Assembly: GCF_051401765.1 (NCBI RefSeq)
Contig: NC_135064.1
Span: forward strand, 28,432,001 to 28,496,000
Direction of reading: 5' to 3'
Origin: Calliopsis andreniformis
Taxonomy: Eukaryota; Arthropoda; Insecta; Hymenoptera; Andrenidae
DNA length: 64,000 nucleotides
Below, piece after piece: positions 27,901-37,394 of the stretch. A program made the translations under genes and the position numbers. Position 1 is the stretch's first letter. Every line of letters starts with the position of its first letter. The notes below the pieces were generated by a model. It was not told where the DNA came from. It did not search any database and saw only the letters and a program-made list of their open reading frames with translations.

Positions 27901-30900
27901 CATAGACGTCGCCATTCGCAAGCAATTAAAAGAAGGAAGCCAGAGAACAAGCAATATAATAGTGAAAACCGTGGCTTTCTTTGACCATACGTGTTGCCCA
28001 TTTATTTCTTCAATGAAAAAGAAGCAAGTTAGGTCTGTCTTGGAAGAAGTTTAATCAGATCAACGACACGTCTTTAGGACTGTCAAGACAAGTCGATAAA
28101 GACGAAAGTATTCTATCGATACCAGCGTTACCCATATATAGCCAAAAAATTATTCAGGGGTTTAAAGAAGGTCCATGACAAAAGGGTTCGAAAGAAATTG
28201 ATGCCACTTTCTACCCAGTACTGTAAACTTTCCATCGATAATTCCAGCTACATTTCTTCACCTGTCAGTCAACACAACTTTAATATTCTATCAGATACCT
28301 AAATTAATCTTGCCATGTTATGAGCACATATCAACCATGTTTTACTTATAATTTAAGAAACAACGAGTAAGTTCTCTCGAATTCGCTTTCAAACTGGAAG
28401 GCTAAGTCCACGACGCGATAACTGAAGTAGAACTAATAGCACGCGTCTTTAAGGAGAATAAATTAGTCCCATTACTCATTGATCCGCGCGTATTAATCGA
28501 CTCATACAATGTAACTACACGGAGTTACGTAAGCGACCTTCCTCGTTCGAGGAATAACGGAAACGTTTTTATCCGGATACGGAATTATCATGCGCTGCTC
28601 GCGGTCGCCAAACTGGATCACACTTTTTCTGCGCAATTGGGGCCTGCAAGAACGAGCGCAAGGAAATTGTACGATTAATCTTTTTTTTAACGTAAAACGG
28701 TATAATAATATTGTAATAGGTAGCAATTTAACACGAAATTTGAAAATTAGACCGATATAGTGGAATTCAGCTACACATGAGTGTAAAATACTTGCTGATA
28801 GAAAAAATGTATTAAAACGACATTATTAGGAATCTAGGTAACGCTTCGTTGACGAATGACCATGACACAGACAGTCTTTTTTCTCATTATTTCAAGCTAT
28901 TTATTTCTCGTGATCGTGTACGTGTTCTCTATTTTACTACGAGGAACTTAATCTGAGATTTTGCGTAGAGTACTCTAGTTCTCCGATTGAAAAATGATGC
29001 TTAAAAGTAACGAAATATGGTAATCTGTTGGCAGGACTCGCAGAACGGCCCGGTGCTGGACCGATGGAGCATCTGCTCGCCTGAAGAGGAACCGCTGGTG
29101 TTGCAGCAGTTCCTCCAGTTCGCCGAGACGCGTCCATTCGTGCAGCAGTTGCTGCTGGCCGCCGGGACGCTGGGTACGGATGCTATGTCACCGAGCAGAC
29201 GACCTTCGCCGCCGACGATGTCACTAGCACACCTACCACCCCCGTTGCACTTGTTCCACTGCAACCTCCCGCCACCAGGCTCGAGATTACCACCTCCTCT
29301 GCCTCCACCGCCACCGCTACCCTCCGTCTCTCACCCGTCGATGTCACCGACGGCCCAGAAGCACTACTCGTCCACGTCGAGTAGCAACTCTGGAGTGACA
29401 AGCACCGCGAACTCGCCGCCCAGAAGCCTAGACTCGCCACTGAATAAGCTGCAGAGCATGCAGCCGTTCGACTTCAGGAAGCTGGGCACTCTAGGTCTGC
29501 CTGCCTTTCCACCGATACCACCGCCACCATCCGCGGAGCAACTGTTGCAGAATAGAAAGTCCATGAGGAATCCTCAAAGTCCCCATAGTCCACCTCACCA
29601 CTCGAGCAGCAACCAGCTGCAGAGGCCTCACATGCCAGTGGCGCCAGTCTCCTCCTCTGCGCTTAATTTCGGCCACCCCTTGTCTGTGGCGGTGTCCTCA
29701 GGCGCTCTGCCTCCGAGTTTCCCTGCTCACTTCCCACCACCACCTTTAGGTAAGTCCTCGGGAGGTGTGGCTGGCATGACGGCGCCGTCAGACGTGCACA
29801 GTGGCGGCGAGAAGAGCAGCGAGTTCGGTTCTGAAGAGGACGAGGAGGACGACAAGAACTCGGATAGCGCTCTGAACCTCAGCAGACGCGATTCCGCGTT
29901 GAAACATGCCGAACAGCGACATCCGCCTCCACTACCTCTTCAGGCCGCCCCTCTAGGCAGGCCGCCTAGTATTCCTGGAAGAAAGCCTCATTCGCCGGGC
30001 AAACGGCCAGGCAGCCAGTGGGGCGCTTCTGGTAATATACCGCCTAATCTGGGCACGCCGTTCATCAACCCCACCACTGGCAAGAAGAGGGTGCAGTGTA
30101 ACGTCTGTCTGAAGACTTTCTGCGACAAGGGAGCTCTGAAGATCCACTTTAGCGCGGTGCATCTGCGAGAGATGCACCAGTGCACCGTCAAGGGATGCAG
30201 CATGATGTTTAGCTCGAGAAGATCACGTAACAGACACAGCGCCAATCCAAATCCTAAACTCCATTCCCCTCATCTCCGACGGAAGATCTCCCCTCACGAT
30301 GGTCGGTCGTCCATGGCTCACGCTTTGGTTCTACCGCCTCAGGTTGGACTGCCTGTCCCACCTACAGGGCTAAACCATCTACCTTTCGGACCTTTCCCAC
30401 TCTTGACCCCACCTCCCGATCTTCGGTGTGGCTTAGACTTCAAACACCTAGACCTTTCATCCGCCCAAGGTCAAGGCAGACCGTACGACGAGGCTCTGCA
30501 ACAGCGAATGAGTTCGAACTCGAGCCTCTCGACAACTGCGCTGACCACTGCGTCTGTTGCGATGACCAGCATGGCAGAGAGTTCTAGCACGACTATCGCG
30601 AACAGAGGGTCCTTCTCTAGTAGCAGCGCGATGGACACCGTCTCTCCTTCCACTCAGGCTTCGACGGCGGCTCCTGAAGGAGACGAAGACGACGATGACG
30701 ACGACGGTGGAATCGTAGTCGTCGCGGAGGACGACAGCAACCTGCCTTCGAGGTTACCCTTGCCTCTTGGCAGGGAGAAGAGAAGAAGAGACGACGAGCA
30801 ACCCGCTGACTTTAGTCTGACGAAACGACCGAAGCTGTACTTCAGTGACCCCGCTGACGAGGACCTCGTCAGCAACCCAGACAGCAACGAAGACAACGAC

Positions 30901-32760
30901 TCGATGGGCACAGTCGACCAACAGAGCTACTCTGTGAATCAGCACTCTTTGAACTCGACGTCGTTACACAGCAGAGGTGTGCGAAAGAGAAAGTCCCAGC
31001 ATCCTACCAGGTGCGCTGTCTTGACCGAAGTTCACTCTTCGTCGACTGATGGAGACTCGTCCAACGATGAGGAGAGAGTTAAGAGACGCTGTCTCTCCGA
31101 CAGCGCAGGTATTTCATCGATGGATGACTTCCAGAGTCAGCCCGAGGACATGTCGATGTCTCGATTGGAGGCAGAGGAGCGGAAGGTTTCGCCGAATTCG
31201 CCGAAGAATCTCAGCTTCAACGACCACGAGTCGAATTCCCGTTCCCCTGAAACATGCACCAGGGAGACAATCGGAGCCCGACGCGACACCATGACCTCCC
31301 AGGACAACGCCGAGGACCTACCTCAGGACGAGCCGCGAGACCTGAGCTCGAGAGCGAGCAGCGTGAAGTCTCCGAAGAGAGAGATGAGTCCAGAGCCAAA
31401 GACATCGCACGACTCGACGGAAGTTCGCTCGGTAGAGTCCACTGTTCCCGCGTTGTCGGTGACCAAAAGCGACTGCGAGGAGGCGACAAAGGAGGAAGAG
31501 CAGTCGAGGTCGTCGCTGAAGAAAGAGGTAAAGGCGGATGTGAAGGCGGAGGTGAAGGCGGAGGTCGAGGAGGAGGTCCAGGAGGACAAGGAAGAGGAGA
31601 ACCAGGAGGAGGATGAGTCGATGGAGGATGTCGATGAGGATGATGATGATGAGGAGGTGAACGAAGCGCTGCGCAATCAGGAAGGTGAGCGTCCCGATGA
31701 TCCCTCCCGCGCCCCCAGCTCGGTCGACAGCCGTCCGACGACAGCCGACGACCTCTCCCACGACTCCTCGACCAACACTTTGCGTCAACTCGAGTCCTTG
31801 TCGCAGGGTCGCGCGATGCAGTGCACCGGGACGCAGCGGGCGGCTTCGAGGTCTGGCCGCGGCTCTACCAGCCCCGTCAGCCTCACGACGCACCAGGAGA
31901 CCACCATGGACAACTCCTCACATGGCTCTCGTTCATCCAGCGCCTCACCCTCCCCAGCGGCCATGGATACGGACAATAGCCTGATTACCTACGCCCGCTA
32001 CGAGAACGGCGGCTTCGTCAGCACCCAGGAGGTGCCCCTGGACCCGGCGAACCCACGCCGATGCACTCTCTGCAGAAAAGAGTTCCAAAACCACTTTGGC
32101 GTCAAGACCCACTACCAGAACGTCCACTTGAAGCTGATGCATCGATGCAGCGTAGACGGCTGTAACGCGGCATTCCCCTCGAAAAGGTCTCGCGACAGGC
32201 ACTCGGCGAACCTGAATCTCCACCGGAAGCTGTTGTCCACTTCCTCGAGTCCGCCGCTGTCGTCCAGCCTACCGCCAAGCCTGTCACCCAGGGTGGATGA
32301 CTCTCAGATGAATCCTCTGCTGCACAACGAGTTCCTCGCGAGACTGTACGCGGACGCTGGCATCAGCGCCCTGGGCGCTTATCCTCTGACACCTGGACTG
32401 CCATCAGCAGTGGATCTTGCGGCGAGAATACCACCCCCGCACCCTCTTCTGCTACCGCCGCATCTGGGAGCCACGTTCTCGGGCCTTTCCCCCTTCGCCT
32501 CTCACCTGGCTGGCCTGAATGGGCTGACGTACCAGCAGTTGAACCACCTGACTAGAATGTCCCAGGAACAGGGAAACAGACACGCCTCAGGCTCAAGATC
32601 TCCGCTGTCTTCGCCAGGCCCCGAGGACTGGAAGGAAGAGGCCAAGTGTACGATACCTGGGTGTGATCGAGTCTTCGGTTCCAGGGCTGTCAGAGACGCT
32701 CATTCGAGGGACCCACAGGCCCATCGCGATTTACCGGCTCTGTCGACCAGTGGCTCGTGA
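9873..32760 (+). CDS. BNC2: Basonuclin / disco-family C2H2 zinc-finger transcription factor (whole gene model)
   Basis: Model join(9873..9909, 10221..10732, 29035..32760), 1424 residues. Sequence seen: a conserved N-terminal domain (about residues 129-225) begins [20 protein letters not shown], runs through [14 protein letters not shown] and continues across the intron into [13 protein letters not shown] and [16 protein letters not shown]. This is the basonuclin N-terminal block. Zinc fingers of basonuclin type follow as a pair from about residue 538 ([17 protein letters not shown], then a finger ending [12 protein letters not shown]), a second pair from about 1193 ([17 protein letters not shown]) and a single finger at about 1388. 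The linkers are rich in Pro, Ser and acidic residues, with basic clusters such as [10 protein letters not shown], and PRDLS at 950-954 fits a CtBP-binding motif. The family acts in the nucleus as DNA-binding regulators; Drosophila disco and disco-r pattern head and appendages. The family is clear; the choice between basonuclin-2-like and disco-r naming is less so. Confidence 0.88.
9910..10220 (+). other. Intron 1 of the basonuclin/disco-family gene
   Basis: A 311-bp intron from GTAAGT at 9910 to TTGTTGCAG ending at 10220. The acceptor is preceded by a long CT run (10173-10188), a CTAAC-like branch-point candidate and a TCTCCTCTCT tract. It also contains a (CG)6 run at 10131-10142. The frame of exon 2 is open into this intron, but only as far as a non-ATG codon, so that extension is not taken as coding. 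Confidence 0.65.
10221..10732 (+). CDS. BNC2: Basonuclin/disco-family gene, coding exon 2 (conserved N-terminal domain)
   Basis: Encodes about residues 13-183. The first two thirds are GC-rich and low complexity: a Thr/Pro stretch, including seven Thr in a row, from ACG-type triplets near 10360-10391, then Gly/Ala runs. The last part is the conserved basonuclin block, starting [19 protein letters not shown] and ending TRGYILQ. It stops at the donor CTGCAG|GTGAGT at 10733, between codons, so the next exon begins in phase 0 with [11 protein letters not shown]. The conserved part is certain coding sequence. The low-complexity part is in the same open frame but is probably unconstrained in length. 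Confidence 0.85.
11763..12190. repeat. Diverged duplication of about 130 bp in intron 2
   Basis: The segments near 11763-11895 and 12055-12190 share a colinear order of words: GAAAA..TTTCCT, a TTTTT..AGGA core, AC.GTGAA, TTGACG.GTGAAA, AAAGACTG.AAAATT and a final GGA. They lie about 290 bp apart. Divergence is high, so boundaries are approximate. Confidence 0.5.
16390..16419. repeat. 8-bp tandem repeat GGCATCGC
   Basis: GGCATCGC is repeated three times, with a fourth partial copy. Seen directly. Confidence 0.9.
18120..18320. repeat. AT-rich low-complexity stretch
   Basis: Recurring words GAAATATTGGAAT, TTGAAATATCGAG and GGAATATTGAAAT with no fixed period. The open frame on the minus strand here is a by-product of this composition. 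Confidence 0.6.
20148..20480. repeat. Diverged tandem repeat, unit about 175 bp
   Basis: The copies at 20148-20305 and 20323-20480 share GACATCCAAA, TATCTNAANAT, GAACATC, ATACAAGTAGC, GATTCAA, CTATTNTTCA and TCCA.TTNAAA in the same order with small gaps. They are old duplicates inside intron 2. A third partial copy may start near 20063 (GGACATCC). Confidence 0.65.
22842..22909. repeat. CTCGC-type pentanucleotide repeat
   Basis: About a dozen CTCGC units with CTAGC and CCCGC variants. Strongly C-rich on the plus strand. Confidence 0.9.
29035..32760 (+). CDS. BNC2: Basonuclin/disco-family gene, last coding exon (all zinc fingers)
   Basis: A single 3.7-kb exon encoding residues 184-1423 or so and the stop TGA at 32758-32760. 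Order: the end of the basonuclin N-terminal block; a Pro/Ser-rich region with [15 protein letters not shown] runs; DSALNLS; zinc-finger pair 1 (C at 30097); a Ser-rich linker; an acidic run near 30680; [20 protein letters not shown]; the PRDLS motif at 31333-31347; a Lys/Glu repeat with [12 protein letters not shown] and a DEDDDDEE run near 31550-31660; zinc-finger pair 2 (C at 32062); a Pro/Leu-rich region; and a lone finger at 32647. Two donor-like sequences, at 29750 and 31685, lie inside the open frame. Confidence 0.9.
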   Translation, partial: DSQNGPVLDRWSICSPEEEPLVLQQFLQFAETRPFVQQLLLAAGTLGTDAMSPSRRPSPPTMSLAHLPPPLHLFHCNLPPPGSRLPPPLPPPPPLPSVSHPSMSPTAQKHYSSTSSSNSGVTSTANSPPRSLDSPLNKLQSMQPFDFRKLGTLGLPAFPPIPPPPSAEQLLQNRKSMRNPQSPHSPPHHSSSNQLQRPHMPVAPVSSSALNFGHPLSVAVSSGALPPSFPAHFPPPPLGKSSGGVAGMTAPSDVHSGGEKSSEFGSEEDEEDDKNSDSALNLSRRDSALKHAEQRHPPPLPLQAAPLGRPPSIPGRKPHSPGKRPGSQWGASGNIPPNLGTPFINPTTGKKRVQCNVCLKTFCDKGALKIHFSAVHLREMHQCTVKGCSMMFSSRRSRNRHSANPNPKLHSPHLRRKISPHDGRSSMAHALVLPPQVGLPVPPTGLNHLPFGPFPLLTPPPDLRCGLDFKHLDLSSAQGQGRPYDEALQQRMSSNSSLSTTALTTASVAMTSMAESSSTTIANRGSFSSSSAMDTVSPSTQASTAAPEGDEDDDDDDGGIVVVAEDDSNLPSRLPLPLGREKRRRDDEQPADFSLTKRPKLYFSDPADEDLVSNPDSNEDNDSMGTVDQQSYSVNQHSLNSTSLHSRGVRKRKSQHPTRCAVLTEVHSSSTDGDSSNDEERVKRRCLSDSAGISSMDDFQSQPEDMSMSRLEAEERKVSPNSPKNLSFNDHESNSRSPETCTRETIGARRDTMTSQDNAEDLPQDEPRDLSSRASSVKSPKREMSPEPKTSHDSTEVRSVESTVPALSVTKSDCEEATKEEEQSRSSLKKEVKADVKAEVKAEVEEEVQEDKEEENQEEDESMEDVDEDDDDEEVNEALRNQEGERPDDPSRAPSSVDSRPTTADDLSHDSSTNTLRQLESLSQGRAMQCTGTQRAASRSGRGSTSPVSLTTHQETTMDNSSHGSRSSSASPSPAAMDTDNSLITYARYENGGFVSTQEVPLDPANPRRCTLCRKEFQNHFGVKTHYQNVHLKLMHRCSVDGCNAAFPSKRSRDRHSANLNLHRKLLSTSSSPPLSSSLPPSLSPRVDDSQMNPLLHNEFLARLYADAGISALGAYPLTPGLPSAVDLAARIPPPHPLLLPPHLGATFSGLSPFASHLAGLNGLTYQQLNHLTRMSQEQGNRHASGSRSPLSSPGPEDWKEEAKCTIPGCDRVFGSRAVRDAHSRDPQAHRDLPALSTSGS

Positions 32761-33700
32761 CCGATCCCTTTCTGCGATTACTATTCCCTACTGTGATGCC
32801 AAAACCCTGACGATTCGACCTGACGATCGCCAATGATCTCGATTAGAGGGGATCAGTGGGATGCCAGCCACTCGGGGTCCTGGCTGAACACTGATCCTCG
32901 TTCTTTCACGTAAACGTGCAATATCGAATGGGCCACCTCCAGATGAACGCTCCATCACGTCTATTAGAACTCAATCGTGCGTATTCTTGTTTCGTGTAAT
33001 TGTCGGATTCGGTGGTGTCAGCCACAAAGGTTCAGTGGTTCCTGAAAATGCAGTAACGAGTGGAAGGACCATGATGGTTCCTCTCATCCGGAGTGATTTA
33101 GAAACGCGTTCTGAACCTAGACAATTTGATGTTCCTCAGACAAGAATCTTGCCACCAAGAATAATGTTCTTCAGTGGGAACCGCTGATCCAAATTTCTCT
33201 TTTTCTCGAATCCATTTTCGTGAAACGCAAGGTGCTCCAATCTAGTCAATTCGGAAATCTTCAGTCACGGTGCTGGAGTCGAAAAAATTCTTTCACTTTG
33301 TCCGTAGTCGATGCTTGGCCCCCGAATTCCGGCAGGTTTCCCTTCGAAACCAAACTCCAAAGAGATCGAAAAATCTGGGAGATCGTGAATCAAGGTTTAG
33401 ATGTCGAGTTGCACTCGCGGTGCACTTGTTCGTTTGCGAGGAGGTTCCCGTTCCAATCCGCGTGTCACGGAGCACCAAGGATGCAGAGGAGGACTGGTCG
33501 ACAGAGATGCATTCGCTTTTCCACCTCGTTGTCCCTTTTGGCGATTGCAGAGGCGTGGAAGGAGAAGGGACGGGGGGAGAAGGATCGAAGATCGGACGAA
33601 TCGATGCTTCGGCTGACTTTATCATCGTTGTGATAACGTAACGTTTAGTAAATATGCCACTATTTAATCAGTAATCAATACTACCGCTGTATATAATAAA
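32761..33700 (+). other. Probable 3' UTR of the basonuclin/disco-family gene
   Basis: Non-coding sequence after the stop codon up to the first canonical AATAAA on this strand. Open frames here (for example about 33220-33640, in all three frames) resemble no known protein and are taken as chance. The transcript end is inferred only from the AATAAA at 33695-33700. Confidence 0.45.
33695..33700 (+). terminator. Candidate polyadenylation signal AATAAA
   Basis: The first AATAAA on the plus strand downstream of the zinc-finger gene stop codon, about 935 bases after it, in an AT-rich context (GTATATAATAAACATAG). Another AATAAA occurs near 34940, so a longer 3' UTR is possible. Confidence 0.4.
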
Positions 33701-36700
33701 CATAGTACCTTTCGATGTATCGCGTAATTAATCAATTAAGCTATCGACGCGGTCGACGCGACACGAGAATCTCGGTGGAACGAGCCGAACATGGAGATAC
33801 GATAGTTTTGTAAAGGCGAACCGATCTAGGCCGAGAAAATCGGGGAGAGGTATCGAGTCTGAAATGGTAGCTATCTGGGAGGGTGATATTATGGGCCGAG
33901 GGATGAATTGACGCATTCACTGTGGGGTACGCCACCACGATACGATCGAAATCTGGTAGTTTTTTATAGATTCATATGCGATTTTTATTATTTATTTTTA
34001 CAAATTTATATGAGAAAAATTTGACCCTTCCATTTTCTAAAATCTTTATCTTCCTCGTGTTTAATCAGTGAAAAATTCTTTCTTAACACTTATCAAGACT
34101 CTGCAACCTTCTTTACTTTTCAACATTTTCAATAACTTCTACACTTTTTGACGACATGAAAAAACGAGTTATGCGACTTTAAGCTTCTGAGTAGATCAGT
34201 GTCGTACCTAAAGATTATTATGATTCATTAAAAATGCTCAAGCGTAGACAGCTCCCGCAGCATTCGTTGACAGTGAACGCGTCAAGGCGAGCGAAAAAGA
34301 AGGTAGACAGTCGGAAAAGAGAGCGAGAGGAACGAATGGAGCCGAACGATCGTGGCGAGAATGCAGCGGATCGACCACTATATCAAAGTGTGACGGACGT
34401 CGTCTCGCGCTAGATAAATGAGAATAGATAGATTTTATTTATTGTTTCCTAGGGATCCTACACGAAACACACACTGTACCAGCGGCCAGTAGCGGGCACT
34501 GCCGCGGAGACTTCCTTCTCGTAGAATCGAACAGATCACGAGTATCTTCAGCGCGCGCGAATTCGTTTATCGCGATGGATCGCGAGCGGACGCGAGCGAG
34601 TAAACGCTCGCTCGTTCGTCGTTCCGCGGCGAATTTGTTCTTTCGGTTGTACATACATTCTATATGTTATTTTCGTAGTCTGTGCGTGACCATTTTTTCT
34701 GCGGCACCGCCAAGGATTCTGTAATAAGGGAACGAACGGGAGGTGAACCTTTTTCTACGCGCCTGAGCCTACGTTTTACACTCTTTGCCTCGCCGTAAGG
34801 CAGCTCGCGACACACGACGAACCCACTACTGATTACACACCTAAGGGTGAACCAGATTTACAATTGTAATTATGTATAAACTGAACGCTATGATGTATAA
34901 TATTATAGATCGATTATAAAGAATCACTCATCATTAATGAAAATAAATACCTATCGAAATCAAGCCTTAACTTCTGTCATTTGCACCTATTTGTTAATTC
35001 TTTAATATAAGTCGGTGTTTTTAATCGAGTTTCTAAGTATCTCGAGCGACTCCTAACTATTCATTACTAAAACGGTAATGAATGACCATTATTGCTCATA
35101 AAATCTCCTGCACGCAGATCATTCACTTAAAGCCTCAATACAAAAAAATGAACTGTAACTCTGCTCTAAACCCATCCAACTTGTGACCACCTAAAGCCCC
35201 GAAACCATCACAACCAGCTCTCGTTTAAATCCCTCCTCGACATTCTGCGCCTCTAACATTCCAGGTGAAGAGACCAGTCGTAGAGAAAGACGAAAAATCT
35301 GGTCCCGCCTAAGATTTCGAACCGACCTGGTTTCCTGCGAAAGAAATCCTCCCAAACTGAGGAACGTTGGCTCGTTTATCAGAGATCTCGTCGGGCGTGC
35401 ACTCGCACGCCTCCCAATCCTCGTAGGTCCAAGAGGAATCACGAGAAGGAAGAAGAGGAACCCTTTCGAAGGGGCAAAAAGAAAGGGGAAAGGTTGGCAA
35501 AGGTTGGCTGAGTTTCGCGACTAGTCTCAGAATTGTTGGTAGATTCTCCCGCAAACAAACGAAAAGGTACGCTGACATTGGACCACAGTAATTAGAAGTG
35601 TCCCAGTCTGGTTCGCCCAAGGAGCAAGCAACCAACGCTCGCTAGTTAATTACACGTATGTAAGTCGACCTGAACTGGTCTGGACGTGTGCAAGACGATC
35701 CAGGGCTCGGCTCACGGAACTCGCTAGGCAAACCTTTAATCCGACAGGTAGATTAGATTAGCACCTTTGACTCCGTGGACCGCTAACGTACGAGCTGGCC
35801 CCTTAATAACGGGTACACGCGAAATCGAATCTTTCCCTGGATGTGGATCGCGATGAGTCACGATTAGACCCAGGGCACACCTGAATTGGATGAGGAAATT
35901 AGGTTCCATATGGAGCTTCGAATACATTTTAACATGTTCACTGCCATCTCCTGTTTAATATTAGCTACTAATACTTCCTTGCTAATGTAATATTCAGTGA
36001 CTGTGCTTGGACATTGACAAAACTGGCAATGATGACTCCTCTTTCTTCATTTCTTCTTTGTCATCAGTGATTTGGCTCAATTTTGATCTCCGATAATTTT
36101 CAAATTAGTTTTGCTAATGTACGCAGACAATTTTACGCAATTCAAATAAAGCTACCACGTAATTTCAAAGTCCACAATCATTTCAAACCTCGAATCTTCG
36201 ACAAAGTAGCCTGGTCTGGTAAGAAAAAAGAACTGGCGTTGAGGCACGAAATAAATGGATTTGGCGTGGCGTCGACCTGAAGTACGCGTACTCGACCAGC
36301 CAGAAGTTCACCTACCATCTCTCTGGGCTGGTCGGACCGCGCACGACAGGTGTAGCGTGGGAGAACAGGGGTTGGAGAGGGAAAGAGCGATGGGTAGACG
36401 GTCAGAGAGGTAGAGCAGAAAGTAAAGGAGGACGAAAGACGGAGACGAGGGCAGAAAAAGAAGAAAATGGGAGAAAGAACGAGAAGGCGGTCTTTGGTTA
36501 ACGTTGGCTCGCCCATCGATCTCCCGCACACCCCCGATCGTCGCGTCCCACCCTTGTTGGAAGGCAATTCGGACGCACCCCACTATGTATTTGACGTGGA
36601 TATTTTGTTCTTGCTGCAATTAGAACGATACAACTGCTGGGTTGATCCTCCTACGGTGGAAGACGAGTTAATTCCCTGTCACAACACGTATAATAGTTTC

Positions 36701-37307
36701 ACACGTCGAAAGCTTAATGTTCAGAAAATGTAAATCACAGGGCATGTGTATCGCGGGTACTTTAGGGAATAAATTCAGGTAGAAAGGGGTAACACTTCGT
36801 TAAAGGTTATTGCCTCGCTCCACGTGGCACTTCTTAAAAGACTCATTGTGTCGCGTACTATTATTAAGAGTCTGATAAACGATCAAATGCAAATCGCATC
36901 AGTTTCTGACAGAAAGTTTAAGTACAGTGTACATATGATAATTTGCTGTAATCGTAAAGGTGCAGAAAACTTTTCATTAAGCAGCATACCAATTTAAACC
37001 TGATGGAGAGAATTTTGAGGAGACACAGTGGGCCAGGTTCATCGGAGGGACAATAAATTACCAGGTTTCCGGGGATATCGCGAAAATTACCCTTCAATTA
37101 TATTTTATCAGATCGATGCACGATAACGACAAAGTTATAACAAGCATGCGTACATTCACGCATCGAAAAATAGTATCAGAAACCTGTCACTTTTTATTAC
37201 AGTGAAGGACACCTGCAAACACAGATGTCTATCGGGGTGGTCTACACTCTTCTCGAACCCTGATCAGTTTTGCGTAGGTTATGAGTAAAGAACACGATAA
37301 AATTCCA

Positions 37308-37394
37308 CTCAACACTATTCAACACTACTTAGCACCTCTCAACATCGCTCCAACACTTTCCAACACTTCTTAACTCTATTCAACACTACTCAAC
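37308..37394. repeat. Degenerate CAACACT repeat
   Basis: CAACACT or close variants recur about eight times with 10-13 base spacing. Seen directly. Confidence 0.8.

Larger units (their letters stand above)
10733..29034 (+). other. Intron 2 (18.3 kb) of the basonuclin/disco-family gene
   Basis: A large intron bounded by CAG|GTGAGT at 10733 and CTGTTGGCAG at 29034. No exon in it is convincing: the open frames are short, unlike known proteins and often start at non-ATG codons. Contents seen: (AT)5 at 11133-11142; a diverged duplication at about 11763-12190; an 8-bp tandem repeat at 16390-16419; AT-rich low-complexity sequence at 18120-18320; diverged tandem units at 20148-20480; a CTCGC-rich repeat at 22842-22909; and a CpG-rich patch at 26815-27260. 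A long intron in a patterning gene is expected to carry enhancers, but none can be demonstrated by eye. Confidence 0.75.

Noticed and set aside
31318..31893. 191-codon antisense open frame inside the zinc-finger exon
   Set aside because: It is the mirror of the acidic and Ser-rich coding sequence on the opposite strand; low complexity, with no independent support.
33220..33641. Three overlapping open frames after the zinc-finger gene
   Set aside because: They lie in the inferred 3' UTR, all phases are open at once, and none resembles a protein family.
36467..36733. 88-codon open frame considered as a transposase remnant
   Set aside because: No transposase signature (no DDE/D block, no inverted repeats) could be found around it.
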